Below, piece after piece: positions 17,749 to 25,878 of a DNA stretch of 63,464 nt. This stretch comes from Desulfococcaceae bacterium HSG9 (GTDB lineage Bacteria > Desulfobacterota > Desulfobacteria > Desulfobacterales > JAUCGF01). Position 1 is the stretch's first letter. Every line of letters begins with the position of its first letter. The notes under the pieces are model-generated. The model worked only from the letters and a program-made list of their open reading frames with translations, was not told where the DNA came from and made no database searches. The stretch spans positions 1 through 63,464 of the forward strand of contig JAUCGF010000093.1 of the NCBI GenBank assembly GCA_030378005.1. The letters run 5' to 3'. Position numbers and translations under genes: made by a program.

Positions 17749-17884
17749 CGTGATTTTTACTCAATGATGTTATTTCTCTGGTTAAATTCCAGACGAGCAT
17801 TATGCGATCTGCCGGAGTGCCTGGAACGAAATCGTCATTCAATTGATCCGACATTTGGTATATGGATGTAAGATTACGGTTCAT
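17693..17884 (-). CDS. Small partner protein of the nucleotidyltransferase
   Basis: A 63-residue protein. DFVPGTPADRIMLVWNLTRE followed by RRLQRHVTRLIRRES recalls a small family (with R...VW.LT and RLQR.V.R..RR) found upstream of DUF6036-type nucleotidyltransferase genes. It overlaps the downstream gene by 56 nt. I take MNRNLTSIYQMSDQ at 17884 as the start: the frame stays open to an ATG at 18001, but that extra part begins inside a palindromic element. Neither start has a clear ribosome site. Antitoxin function is possible but unproven. Confidence 0.5.
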   Translation of the reverse strand: MNRNLTSIYQMSDQLNDDFVPGTPADRIMLVWNLTREITSLSKNHDAERRLQRHVTRLIRRES

Positions 17885-17974
17885 AATATGAATATTACCA
17901 CTTTTATCATTTGCTATCAATTGTATAGTCCTCCGAATACTGAGATAAGCGGCAAAAATTCTCTGATAAGGATC

Positions 17975-18107
17975 GGGGATGAAATAACTTCCCCATTTCA
18001 TAATCTTAATCTTAATCCTAATCTTAATCTGAACGATTAAGATTAAGAGTACGATTAGGATTATGAATTCAAAATCAAAATATAAATGGGGAAGTTATTT
18101 CGTCCTC
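17975..18107. repeat. Nested palindrome with TTAATC-type repeats
   Basis: Outer arms GGGGATGAAATAACTTCCCC (17975 onward, to 17998) and the matching arm at 18084-18107 (AAATGGGGAAGTTATTTCGT) pair over about 24 nt with three mismatches. The centre (about 18000-18066) is itself a palindrome built of TTAATC/GATTAA units around TGAAC. A related arm, GGGAAGTTATTTTGTCTCCG, occurs at about 38873 and a weaker one at about 82. Confidence 0.7.
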
Positions 18108-18269
18108 ATTCCTAATCATGCCGATGCCGTTGTCACAAAGCAAAAATATCATTATGGATTATCAGAAATTTTTGTCCGCTTGAACGGCTGGTTAATCAAA
18201 TCGGCTTGTCAGCACGATTTTGCCCTATGGTGAATAGCGGCCTTTTCCCCTTCCTGCCGCAGGCTTAAT

Positions 18270-18539
18270 TTAACCCTTAAATGACCGGCGCGGGTTTTTG
18301 AGTCCGGTTGGTTGGTTGTTATGCTGACTGCCAAACTGCCATTCCAAGGCGGATAAAGCCGCTTCACTCGAACTTTTCTCGTCTTTTAATAACGTTTCAT
18401 ATCTTCTTAAAAAATAGAGACTCTGGGCAGCAAAAGATTTGCCGGTTGCCTGAGGGCCGACAAAAACGGTTAAATCGCGTAACTCAATATTTGCCTCTTT
18501 TATCGGACCCAAATTGCGAATAATTAATTTTTCACTCAT
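18270..18539 (-). pseudogene. Truncated AAA-type ATPase, N-terminal fragment
   Basis: An 89-codon frame. IIRNLGPIKEANIELRDLTV followed by FVGPQATGKSFAAQSLYFLR is the first strand and Walker A of SMC/RecF-like ATPases (AAA_15/AAA_21) that often accompany defence nucleases. Full proteins are several hundred residues; here the frame ends soon after (GLKNPRRSFKG) in sequence without ATPase character. Walker B and the rest are missing, so it is a gene fragment. Confidence 0.65.
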
Positions 18540-18676
18540 TCATATATCCTTCTGCAAATATTAAATGGTTTTGTGCTTTTAAAATTTATGTGAGGTGTGC
18601 TTATACTGACTTGGCATTCATTCAACCATAGCCTTTCACGAACTGCTGAAAATCTGACAACTTTATATACTGTGCA

Positions 18677-18790
18677 TATAGAGAATAGCGTCAATTTGAG
18701 CTTATGCGGCACAGAACGTTGAATTAACCGGCAACTGCTCCTGGAACGAAAGCGGAAGGAGCAGGTGTCCGGTTGAATGATTGGTTAGCC
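18677..18790 (-). repeat. Cassette-boundary-like repeat, copy B (attC-like)
   Basis: The 37-nt block at 18677-18713 is nearly the same as copy A. Beside it, CCGGCAACTGCTCC (from 18728) pairs with GGAGCAGGTGTCCGG (to 18772), and AATTAACC/GGTTGAAT extend the stem. On the minus strand it begins GGCTAACCAATCATTCAACC, which looks like the start of an attC site. The end of the 578-residue gene reads through this element. Confidence 0.5.
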
Positions 18791-20460
18791 CTCTCCTTTT
18801 TCCTATTATCTATTATAATAGTTGTCATAGGGTTTATATTTTTTGGAAAAGAATCCAATAAAATCGGATAAGCCTCATTAATATTTACATATTGAGGCGT
18901 ACCCATTGGATAGGCACCTATAAGAACAGGCAAGGGTGTTGGTTCAGTATAACCAGCTAAAGGATTATCTATAATTGTTGGTTGAAGGTCTATCTGAATA
19001 ATTCCAGATGGGATTTCATTTTTAATCCGGAAGGCTATACTTAGTAAAGTAATATGATTACCGAATCGTCCACCACCCAAATTATTGGGTGAGAGTTCAA
19101 TACAAGAACCCGCAAATAGAATTTTCCCAGGAATTGAGAAATTAGCAAAATATTGACCAAGCCTATTTTGCGCACCAAAATTATTGAAGTTGTTGTAAAA
19201 CTTGCTTGTCTCAAGGTCATTTTCATTTATTAACTCATAAATATCTTTAATATCTTCATCTTTTGGATTCTTAACAATAAATGGCGATTCAGTTTTATCA
19301 ATTATTGGTTCTAAAAAATCAATCGGGTAATTGACAGTAAACGCACACGCAGCTACCCCTGAAGCTTTACTCAACCTAACGTCTAATGTAAACAAATCTC
19401 CACTATATGCATATGGGGTATCTGCTACTAAGTATATTACTTCTTCTTCATTGTTAAAGGGTACTATGTTAAAGTACAAATTTTTTATATTATCATATTT
19501 TTTCTTTAAAGAAGCAATTTCTAATCTATCAAAATTAGCATAAACGCCTGTATTTTGTTGTAAATTGTTATATTTATATGCAATTTCAATTAAGTTTGAA
19601 TAAAGATCTCCTTTGGCTAAATCCTTTTCACCAATAATTCTAAAAAAATTTATAATGGATGAGTCAGCAGAACCCAATTTATAAGATAACTCCCCTATTT
19701 TGTTTACATACTGAATTGATTGAGTGCCTGTTGCGTTAAGAGTTGCGTGTTCATATTCTTCTAAAGCTAAAGTATTGCCATATGAAATATTTTGCAAATG
19801 ATGATACGAATCACCTAACTTTTTGTAACAAAGTTTTGTTTCACCATCACTTGTAGTTTTTGATATTTCAATGGATAAATTTTTAAAATGGATGGATGAT
19901 GCAAAAAAATCATACGTTTTTGAATCATATTCAATCTGAAGTTTAGCTTGGGAAAGCACTTCGTCATCAGCTAAATAAAAAACAAAATTTCCATTTATAT
20001 CAGTAGTTGTCTCATATACTCTTGCAATACCCAATAGCTTTAACTTTTTATACTGTAATGGACCTATGTAATTTCCATCAATTGTTACTCTTATATTTCC
20101 ATTTACTTTCTCAACTTTTTTAGAATTGTCTAACCAATACCTTAAATTTACAGGAGTTTTAAAAAACACAGAGCTAATTAATAATGAAGAAATGATCATG
20201 ATAATAATGATAGAAAACCAAAGGAAAACTACTGCAGGTTTTTTTATTTCATTTTCTAAAGTACTAAGTTTAGCGAATATTACCAATAAAACCATCAACA
20301 CAAGCATTATAATGGTACCGAAAAGTGCTATTTTATAATCGACTTTCAATGCACTTATTATTGATAATACGGAAACAATACCTGCAATTCCTAACGCATA
20401 TTTAAGTGAAGGTACTAATTTAATGCTATCTCTTAATATCTTAATGGGATCAATATTCAT
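18724..20460 (-). CDS. Membrane-anchored protein with carboxypeptidase-regulatory-like and cohesin-like domains
   Basis: A 578-residue protein. Three hydrophobic helices lie at ~17-36, 45-65 and 75-95. Then comes a beta domain (~118-175) with YETTTDINGNFVFYLAD, like CarboxypepD_reg domains; a helical middle (~200-330); and VADTPYAYSGDLFTLDVRLS (~348 onward), which resembles the start of a cohesin domain (PYAYSGDTF.V.V.L). The globular part should face outside the membrane. The last residues, NQSFNRTPAPSAFVPGAVAG, are encoded by the attC-like repeat and are probably not an evolved C-terminus. AT-rich, no recognisable partner gene. Confidence 0.6.
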   Translation of the reverse strand: MNIDPIKILRDSIKLVPSLKYALGIAGIVSVLSIISALKVDYKIALFGTIIMLVLMVLLVIFAKLSTLENEIKKPAVVFLWFSIIIIMIISSLLISSVFFKTPVNLRYWLDNSKKVEKVNGNIRVTIDGNYIGPLQYKKLKLLGIARVYETTTDINGNFVFYLADDEVLSQAKLQIEYDSKTYDFFASSIHFKNLSIEISKTTSDGETKLCYKKLGDSYHHLQNISYGNTLALEEYEHATLNATGTQSIQYVNKIGELSYKLGSADSSIINFFRIIGEKDLAKGDLYSNLIEIAYKYNNLQQNTGVYANFDRLEIASLKKKYDNIKNLYFNIVPFNNEEEVIYLVADTPYAYSGDLFTLDVRLSKASGVAACAFTVNYPIDFLEPIIDKTESPFIVKNPKDEDIKDIYELINENDLETSKFYNNFNNFGAQNRLGQYFANFSIPGKILFAGSCIELSPNNLGGGRFGNHITLLSIAFRIKNEIPSGIIQIDLQPTIIDNPLAGYTEPTPLPVLIGAYPMGTPQYVNINEAYPILLDSFPKNINPMTTIIIDNRKKERANQSFNRTPAPSAFVPGAVAG

Positions 20461-20849
20461 AATATATTTTTATTCCATTATTAGGGCTAACCAGTTATTA
20501 TATGATTTTCGGCTAACATACCCATTATATTTATAGGAAACAAGATATAATTAAAAAATTAATAGTTAATATTTTTATCAACCCATTCTTTTTTCAATGA
20601 TTATTTTTCATTTTTATGACAAATATAAGTCGGCTATCGTGAATTATCGTATTTTAGTCGGATGCCGTTTAATCTGATTTATCGTCGGTTAGTCTGATGA
20701 TTTTCATGTTTGCCGTCCATAAGGAGTTTATCATGCTGGCCGTTCCTGCACCACTACCCCTGCTGCTATCCTGCAATAGCCGGCGGCAACGAAAATAAGT
20801 CTGATAATACAATTTCGGCTTCAACAATTGAGTTAAGCAAAACCCTTGT
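20461..20849. other. Intergenic stretch without a gene
   Basis: 389 nt between the cohesin-like gene and the flavin dehydrogenase operon. The first half is AT-rich and may hold the promoter of the membrane-protein gene. About 20628-20700 repeats TCGG-containing segments (GTCGGCTATCG, GTCGGATGCCG, GTCGGTTAGTC). I see no coding frame. Confidence 0.5.
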
Positions 20850-22010
20850 TCAAGTGCTTATAACGATGTCTGAATCAAGGGTCAAACCGGCCGATGGGTC
20901 AAACCGGTCGATACGGAAGGCATGGATTGGCAGGCGGGATTTTCCTTTTAGAATCAGTTCGGTCATAATTTTTCCGATGACAGGACTGAGTTGAAACCCA
21001 TGCGCCGAAAAACCAAAGGCGTGATACGCCCCGGATGATGCGCGACCAGGCCCGATGACCGGCAGGTTATCGGGCATGATTCCTTCGATTCCGGCCCAAC
21101 AACGCACTGCCGGCACGTTTTGCATCAATGGGAAAATGTCAATGGCTGTTTGGGCGCTGACCGCCATGGCTGAAAAATCGATCTCGGTTCGACCGGCAGC
21201 CATATCGAGTTTGCTAAGATGTCCGCCGCCGATGACCACCGTACCGTTGAGCATCTGTTTGAACGACAGTTGGCGGCTGGTCAGCCCGACCACGGGGTCT
21301 AAAAAATGGGCGCTGCGGGCTGTGACCATCATGGTCAGGGCAACCGGTGTCAAGGGGGCCGAATCGCCGATCATGGCGGCAATGCGGCCGCCCCAGGCTC
21401 CGGCGCAATTCACTATCACCTGGGCGGCGTAGGTGCGGCCTCCGGCTTGGACATGCCAGCTGTTTCCTGTGTGCGCCAGTGCGGTGACCGGGCATTTTTC
21501 ATGGATTGCGACCCCCAGTTCAATCGCTTTGTTCCTGAATGCTCTGACAGTGGTAAACGGCTCGGCAAAGCCGTCTCCGCGACAAATCAGCGCGCCTGCA
21601 CAATGGTCGGCTGCGGCCGGCACCATAAGGCGAAGCGCTTGGCGATCAATGAGTTTTTCATGGGTATAACCCAGGCTGCGCACCTTGGCTTCCCGCGCGG
21701 CCAATTTTTCCATATCAGCGTCATTTTCAGCAATTTTGACCTGCCCGCTGGGTTTGAAACCGCAGTCACTGCCTACCAAATTCAGCATATCAGGCCAGAT
21801 TTCCGATGCCGCGAGTGAAAGCGGAATCTCTTCGACCGCACGGAAAAGGCGACGCACTCCTCCGGCATTTACGCCTGAAGCGTGCCGCCCGGCCGTATCT
21901 TTATCGAAAACTATCACCCGCTGTCCGGCCCGCGCCAAATACAAAGCAGTCGAACAGCCCTGCAAACCTGCACCGATAACAATAACATCCGCTTCAGCTT
22001 TGGGTATCAT
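20850..22010 (-). CDS. FAD-dependent amine/amino-acid dehydrogenase, HcnC/OoxB-like subunit
   Basis: A 386-residue DAO-family flavoprotein. ADVIVIGAGLQGCSTALYLA (~7-26) binds the FAD ADP and the following VNAGGVRRL (~48-56) is the second DAO signature. Near the C-terminus GIEGIMPDNLPVIGP closes the FAD site. This subunit class oxidises glycine, proline derivatives or opines in three-subunit dehydrogenases (HcnABC, opine oxidase, D-hydroxyproline dehydrogenase). It overlaps the preceding gene by 4 nt (ATGA) and is the last gene of a three-gene unit. The amine substrate is not readable from sequence. Confidence 0.8.
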   Translation of the reverse strand: MIPKAEADVIVIGAGLQGCSTALYLARAGQRVIVFDKDTAGRHASGVNAGGVRRLFRAVEEIPLSLAASEIWPDMLNLVGSDCGFKPSGQVKIAENDADMEKLAAREAKVRSLGYTHEKLIDRQALRLMVPAAADHCAGALICRGDGFAEPFTTVRAFRNKAIELGVAIHEKCPVTALAHTGNSWHVQAGGRTYAAQVIVNCAGAWGGRIAAMIGDSAPLTPVALTMMVTARSAHFLDPVVGLTSRQLSFKQMLNGTVVIGGGHLSKLDMAAGRTEIDFSAMAVSAQTAIDIFPLMQNVPAVRCWAGIEGIMPDNLPVIGPGRASSGAYHAFGFSAHGFQLSPVIGKIMTELILKGKSRLPIHAFRIDRFDPSAGLTLDSDIVIST

Positions 22011-23395
22011 GTCACCATTTCCAGATCGGCAAGTTCATTCAGCGGTATGGGTTTAACGGGCGGTCGAACCCGATAAGCGCCCACGGTGCCGGCATCTGCC
22101 TGACGCTCATGGGCAATGATTTCCGCTGTGGTCAGACTGCACATACGGCCTTGGCAAGGGCCCATGCCGCAACGGGTCTGCGCTTTTACCTGATTGGTAT
22201 TGCGGCATCCTGATGAAACGGCATGACGAATCTGATCCGCCGTAATCTCTTCACATCGGCAAACAAGGGTCTGGCCGTTTGAAGGTGCCAGAAACTCATG
22301 ATTGGGTTGAAAAAGGTGTTCAAGAAACGGCCTGACAGACATCTCTCTTTTCAGCTTGCGTCTCAGGGGTGCGGCGGTTCGGTCCCTGTCTTTGCGGCTG
22401 AGTTTGCCGAGTTGACAGGCGATTTCCAAAGCGGCAAGGCGGCCTTGGATTTCAGCAATGATCGCACCGTGGACACAGGCGGTGTCGCCCGCTGCAAATA
22501 TTCCGGTAACACTTGATTCGCCCCACTGATCGATTCGGGGGTGCCAGTAACGTTGAATCGGATTCCACAGATGATCGCATTCCAATTGACGGGTGAGCTG
22601 GGTGTGCGGAATCACGCCATCATGCAGCAACAGGGTGTCGGCGCTGACTTGACGGTTCCGACCGAGGCTGTTGAAAGTGATTTGGCGCACTTGCTCATCT
22701 CCCTGGATACGCACCTGACGAACGTTCTGAAATGTCGGAACGTGGGATCGTATGAGCGCCATGCGCATCTTCAGCCCTTTGAACAGATAGTCAGCCGCTT
22801 TCAGCGCTTCAGGCAAGTGCTTCAACGCTTGCAAATATTGGACCGGTCGGACCGTTTCCAGCACGGCGGCCACGTTCACCCCCATATTGACGAAGTGCGA
22901 CGCCACCAGAAGCAGCAAAGGGCCGCCGCCACAAAACACAACCCGTCCGGAAGGTACGATACCGGCAGTTTTAAATAACACATCCGCGGCTCCCGCGCCC
23001 ATAACGCCGGGCAGCGTCCATCCGGGAACAGCTACAGGCCGTTCCATGGCTCCGGAGGCGATCAGAATGCGCTTGCCTGCAACCTGTTTTGAAACCCCGT
23101 TATGTGAATAGCATAATGTGCTATCTCTGCTGATCTCCCATACCGCGGCATGAGTGATGTAATCTGCTTCAGATTGCCGAAACGCCTTGGCCAATGATTT
23201 CCCGTATAAATAATCCGGTCCGAGAAAGCGTGAATCATCCGGATGTGCGGATTCGACAGACCGGTAAATCTGTCCGCCAGGGCCGGCCAGTTCATCAAGC
23301 ACCAAAACCGACAGGCTGTTTTGACACCCGCTAATGGCGGCGGCCTGACCGGCGGGGCCGGCCCCTATGACAATCAAATCGTATTCAGACCTCAT
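22007..23395 (-). CDS. FAD/NAD-binding dehydrogenase subunit with BFD 2Fe-2S domain, HcnB/OoxA-like
   Basis: A 462-residue subunit. YDLIVIGAGPAGQAAAISG (~5-23) is the first Rossmann motif; GRVVFCGGGPLLLLVASHF (~155-173) the second. The C-terminal region TLVCRCEEITADQIRHAV plus TRCGMGPCQGRMC (~375-425) is a BFD-like domain with four cysteines for a 2Fe-2S cluster. ATG at 23395 follows GGGGG; an earlier in-frame ATG at 23413 lacks a better site. It overlaps the 2Fe-2S gene upstream by 11 nt and the DAO gene downstream by 4 nt. Confidence 0.82.
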   Translation of the reverse strand: MRSEYDLIVIGAGPAGQAAAISGCQNSLSVLVLDELAGPGGQIYRSVESAHPDDSRFLGPDYLYGKSLAKAFRQSEADYITHAAVWEISRDSTLCYSHNGVSKQVAGKRILIASGAMERPVAVPGWTLPGVMGAGAADVLFKTAGIVPSGRVVFCGGGPLLLLVASHFVNMGVNVAAVLETVRPVQYLQALKHLPEALKAADYLFKGLKMRMALIRSHVPTFQNVRQVRIQGDEQVRQITFNSLGRNRQVSADTLLLHDGVIPHTQLTRQLECDHLWNPIQRYWHPRIDQWGESSVTGIFAAGDTACVHGAIIAEIQGRLAALEIACQLGKLSRKDRDRTAAPLRRKLKREMSVRPFLEHLFQPNHEFLAPSNGQTLVCRCEEITADQIRHAVSSGCRNTNQVKAQTRCGMGPCQGRMCSLTTAEIIAHERQADAGTVGAYRVRPPVKPIPLNELADLEMVT

Positions 23396-23687
23396 TTTCA
23401 ATCCCCCTGGCACCTGGTTGCCTGCGCACTTTCATGCCGTTGCGCACATGAGTCATGCAGGCCTGCCGGTTGGGAACGCCGTCAATTTCCATAAGGCATT
23501 CAAAACAGATACCCATAAGGCAATAGGGTGCGCGAGGACTGCCGCTGACAGGCGTCGTGCGTGTATGGGTGACACCGTCAGATAATACGGCCGCGGCCAC
23601 GCTGATTCCGGCGGGCGCCTTTATCGGTCGGCCCTCGAACTCAATCGTCACTGTCTCCGCATCGGTGTCATGCAATTTCCTAAACAT
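23385..23687 (-). CDS. 2Fe-2S subunit of the flavin dehydrogenase, HcnA/OoxX-like
   Basis: A 100-residue ferredoxin-like subunit. YCLMGICFECLMEIDGVPNR followed by QACMTHV (~61-87) carries the cysteines of a plant-type 2Fe-2S cluster, in the same form as HcnA and the small subunits of opine and hydroxyproline dehydrogenases. ATG at 23687 follows TAAGGAGG. It is the first gene of the unit, the same A-B-C order as hcnABC. Confidence 0.82.
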   Translation of the reverse strand: MFRKLHDTDAETVTIEFEGRPIKAPAGISVAAAVLSDGVTHTRTTPVSGSPRAPYCLMGICFECLMEIDGVPNRQACMTHVRNGMKVRRQPGARGIENEV

Positions 23688-23718
23688 CAAACCTCCTTAA
23701 AGGGATCAAAATCTTCAA

Positions 23719-23751
23719 GAAATCAGGTTTTTTCGAAAAACCTGATTTCTA
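23719..23751. repeat. Palindrome of the GAAATCAGG family
   Basis: AGAAATCAGGTTTTTTCG pairs with AAAAACCTGATTTCT across 23719-23751. It lies between the DUF4010 gene stop and the 2Fe-2S subunit gene and could act as a terminator for the former. Related palindromes are at 26397-26432 (inside a gene) and 62364-62443. Confidence 0.6.
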
Positions 23752-23790
23752 AAATGCCGGAAAATTTTATCTACCTTTATCGCCTTCTAT

Positions 23791-25047
23791 CTATCCGACC
23801 AGATATGCGGCTGCGGCGCCCGATAACGCCAGGGCGCAGGTAATCGGAATCATCGTTTTGCGCATGGACGGGGCGCCGATCCAGATGGCCATGCCGCATT
23901 TGACCATGGTATTGGAGATCACGGCGATGACGATTGTTCGGGCGGCCGCCCCGGAACTGGCCGGGTCCTGCTGGGCAAGACTGGCCATGGAAAGGGCAAT
24001 GGCGTCCACATCGGTCAAACCGGCCAGCGCACCTGCCAGATACAGACCGGCATTTCCAAAATAGACCTGAGCCGCTTTAGCGACGAAGATGACTACGGCA
24101 AAAAGTCCGCCAAATTTGATCGCATCTCCAAGCTCGAACGGATTGTTCCCGGACTTCACTTCCGCCTTCTCAGTGCTGCGCCCACGCCGCCATAGCAGGA
24201 TACAGATTACAAGACTGACAACGCCCATCAACACCATCCCTAATACCAAATACTTGGCCAGGGAGATATTCACGACCCCGACTTCCACCACCACGCGGAA
24301 AAACATCACTGTCCATGCCAACAAAATGGACAGAGACAAAACCGACGCCAAATCCGGTTCGGTGCGACTGCGTTGGGAAAAACTCAGAGTCACAGCAGTA
24401 CTGGACACGAGGCCTCCCAGAAGCCCCGTGATCCCCAATCCATGTTCTCGGCCCACCACCTTCACCAGAATATAGCCGGCAAAATTGAGACCGGCGATCA
24501 ACACCACCATCAGCCATGTCTTGTAAGGGTTGATGACTTCAAGCCCCGTCGGGCCGTAGTTTGTATTAGGTACCAGCGGCAGCACGATCAGGGTGATGAT
24601 GGCGAACTTGAGTGTCGCCTCAACATCCGAGGGTTCAATCTTTTTGGCGAGATCGTGCAGCCAACCTTTCAGCGCCAGGAGCAGCATCGTGACAACTGCG
24701 ACGGCTCCCGCAATCGCCACCTGATTCCATGCACACATACTGCCGATAAAGAAAGTGAGCAAAACGGAGACTTCGGTCGTGGTCCCGATTTTGCCTTGTT
24801 GCGCGGTGATGTGATACGACACGGCCACTAGCGCTACGACCGCAAGAAATACCAACCCAACAATCCAGGGCTGTCCCGATTGTTCCCCAGCATACACAGA
24901 GGTCACACCGAGTAGCGCCACCAAGGCAAAAGTTCTGACACCGGCGAAAGTCCGTTCTTTGCCCCGTGTGCGCTCGCGTTCCAATCCGATAAGTATGCCC
25001 AGCCCGAGAGCGGCGCCGAATTGCCATGCTGTGTTGAGTTCCATCAT
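23791..25047 (-). CDS. MgtC/SapB-DUF4010 family inner-membrane protein
   Basis: A 418-residue polytopic membrane protein. GAALGLGILIGLERERTRG (~11-29) and VRTFALVALLG (~37-47) are the MgtC/SapB signature; the C-terminal half (from ~170) with LAGALAGLTDVDAIALSMA (~335-353) is the DUF4010 domain. Twelve or so hydrophobic segments are visible. Function is unknown, though some relatives are linked to metal or nucleobase stress. GGAGGTTTTACAG precedes two tandem ATG codons; I use the first. Confidence 0.75.
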   Translation of the reverse strand: MMELNTAWQFGAALGLGILIGLERERTRGKERTFAGVRTFALVALLGVTSVYAGEQSGQPWIVGLVFLAVVALVAVSYHITAQQGKIGTTTEVSVLLTFFIGSMCAWNQVAIAGAVAVVTMLLLALKGWLHDLAKKIEPSDVEATLKFAIITLIVLPLVPNTNYGPTGLEVINPYKTWLMVVLIAGLNFAGYILVKVVGREHGLGITGLLGGLVSSTAVTLSFSQRSRTEPDLASVLSLSILLAWTVMFFRVVVEVGVVNISLAKYLVLGMVLMGVVSLVICILLWRRGRSTEKAEVKSGNNPFELGDAIKFGGLFAVVIFVAKAAQVYFGNAGLYLAGALAGLTDVDAIALSMASLAQQDPASSGAAARTIVIAVISNTMVKCGMAIWIGAPSMRKTMIPITCALALSGAAAAYLVG

Positions 25048-25134
25048 CTGTAAAACCTCCCCATTATTCGTTTTCGAGCGTTGACGCCCGTTGTTTGGGC
25101 TTCGCTTATTGAAGCGCCAATCAGGTTATTTATT

Positions 25135-25388
25135 ATCAGTAGATGGAAAAAGTCTTTGGCGACATCGTTCCCACGCTTTGCATGGGAACACCTTGGGGAC
25201 GATTTGCGTCCCGGACAGCGCACAGAACAGGATGCGAAGCGTCCGTGTCGCATTCCCACGCAAAGCGTGGGAACGAGCTTTTTTATCTGGCCTTTGGTCT
25301 GATTCTTTCAATTAAGTAACTCATTGAATTTGTGGTGTTTCACAATGACTTACTTGGCAGAATGTGTGTGAAAATTCCATCTACTGAT
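25135..25388. repeat. CAGTAGATGGAA-type palindromic element, copy 1 (254 bp, composite)
   Basis: Ends ATCAGTAGATGGAA (25135-25148) and TTCCATCTACTGAT (25375-25388) form a perfect 14-bp inverted repeat. Inside is a second, unrelated palindrome (25166-25275). Shorter relatives are at 25720, 29028 and 30666. Confidence 0.75.
25166..25275. repeat. CGTTCCCACGCTTTGC palindrome, 110 bp
   Basis: CGTTCCCACGCTTTGC (25166-25181) and GCAAAGCGTGGGAACG (25260-25275) are a perfect 16-bp inverted repeat, nested inside the previous element. A diverged relative with CGTTCCCA/TGGGAACG ends occurs at 33800-33852. Confidence 0.75.
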
Positions 25389-25719
25389 TATTGATCAAAA
25401 GACGGCCAAAGCATACTCGTTGAAAAAAGCGGCCCAACCCGGTTCGGCTTTCATAGAGGTTCCCCATACCGGCAGAGCATTTTTATCCCCGGTTGCAAAT
25501 CCAGATACCACCCTGGGCGCGACTGCCAGCCAAAGCGCTGCCGATTGCATCCAATATACACCGGCGAACACTTTTTTGGGTGGCGCTGTTTAGAGTTTCC
25601 CAACTCAGATCGTTTAAAACAATTTTCCATAAGCGTATCAACAATCAATACCGTTCTGTATGAATATGACATTCACAACTGCTTATATGAAAATAACAAA
25701 TTACAAATCATAAATGACA
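25389..25719. other. Gap between two palindromic elements
   Basis: 331 nt with no convincing gene. Short open frames exist on both strands but have no ribosome site and no family features. The right part is AT-rich. Confidence 0.4.
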
Positions 25720-25876
25720 ATCAGTAGATCGAAAGTGCCTGAAAATACGGCATGGAGCGCAAAAATTTAGCGCAGCGGTTTTTTGCCGGCCCTGAAGCCG
25801 CCAGCCTCCGGGTGGAATCAGATGCTGAAAATCTCTGCGCTAAATTTTTGCGCTCCTAAACTTCCCATCTACTGAT
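25720..25876. repeat. CAGTAGATGGAA-type palindromic element, copy 2 (157 bp)
   Basis: Ends ATCAGTAGATCGAA and TTCCCATCTACTGAT. Inside, GGAGCGCAAAAATTTAGCGC (from 25754, to AG at 25775) pairs perfectly over 22 bp with 25835-25856. The element ends three bases before the stop codon of the beta/gamma oxidoreductase gene, where it may serve as a transcription end. Confidence 0.75.
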
Positions 25877-25878
25877 TA

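Noticed and set aside
18000..18066. A CRISPR-like array of TTAATC units
   Set aside because: Units are only six bases, without spacers, and form one palindrome; no cas genes are present.
20850..23687. Naming the three-subunit dehydrogenase a hydrogen cyanide synthase
   Set aside because: The same architecture serves opine, proline-derivative and other amine dehydrogenases; sequence alone does not choose.
25451..25727. Short open frames on both strands between two palindromic elements
   Set aside because: No ribosome sites, no family features, and composition is unlike the coding regions around it.
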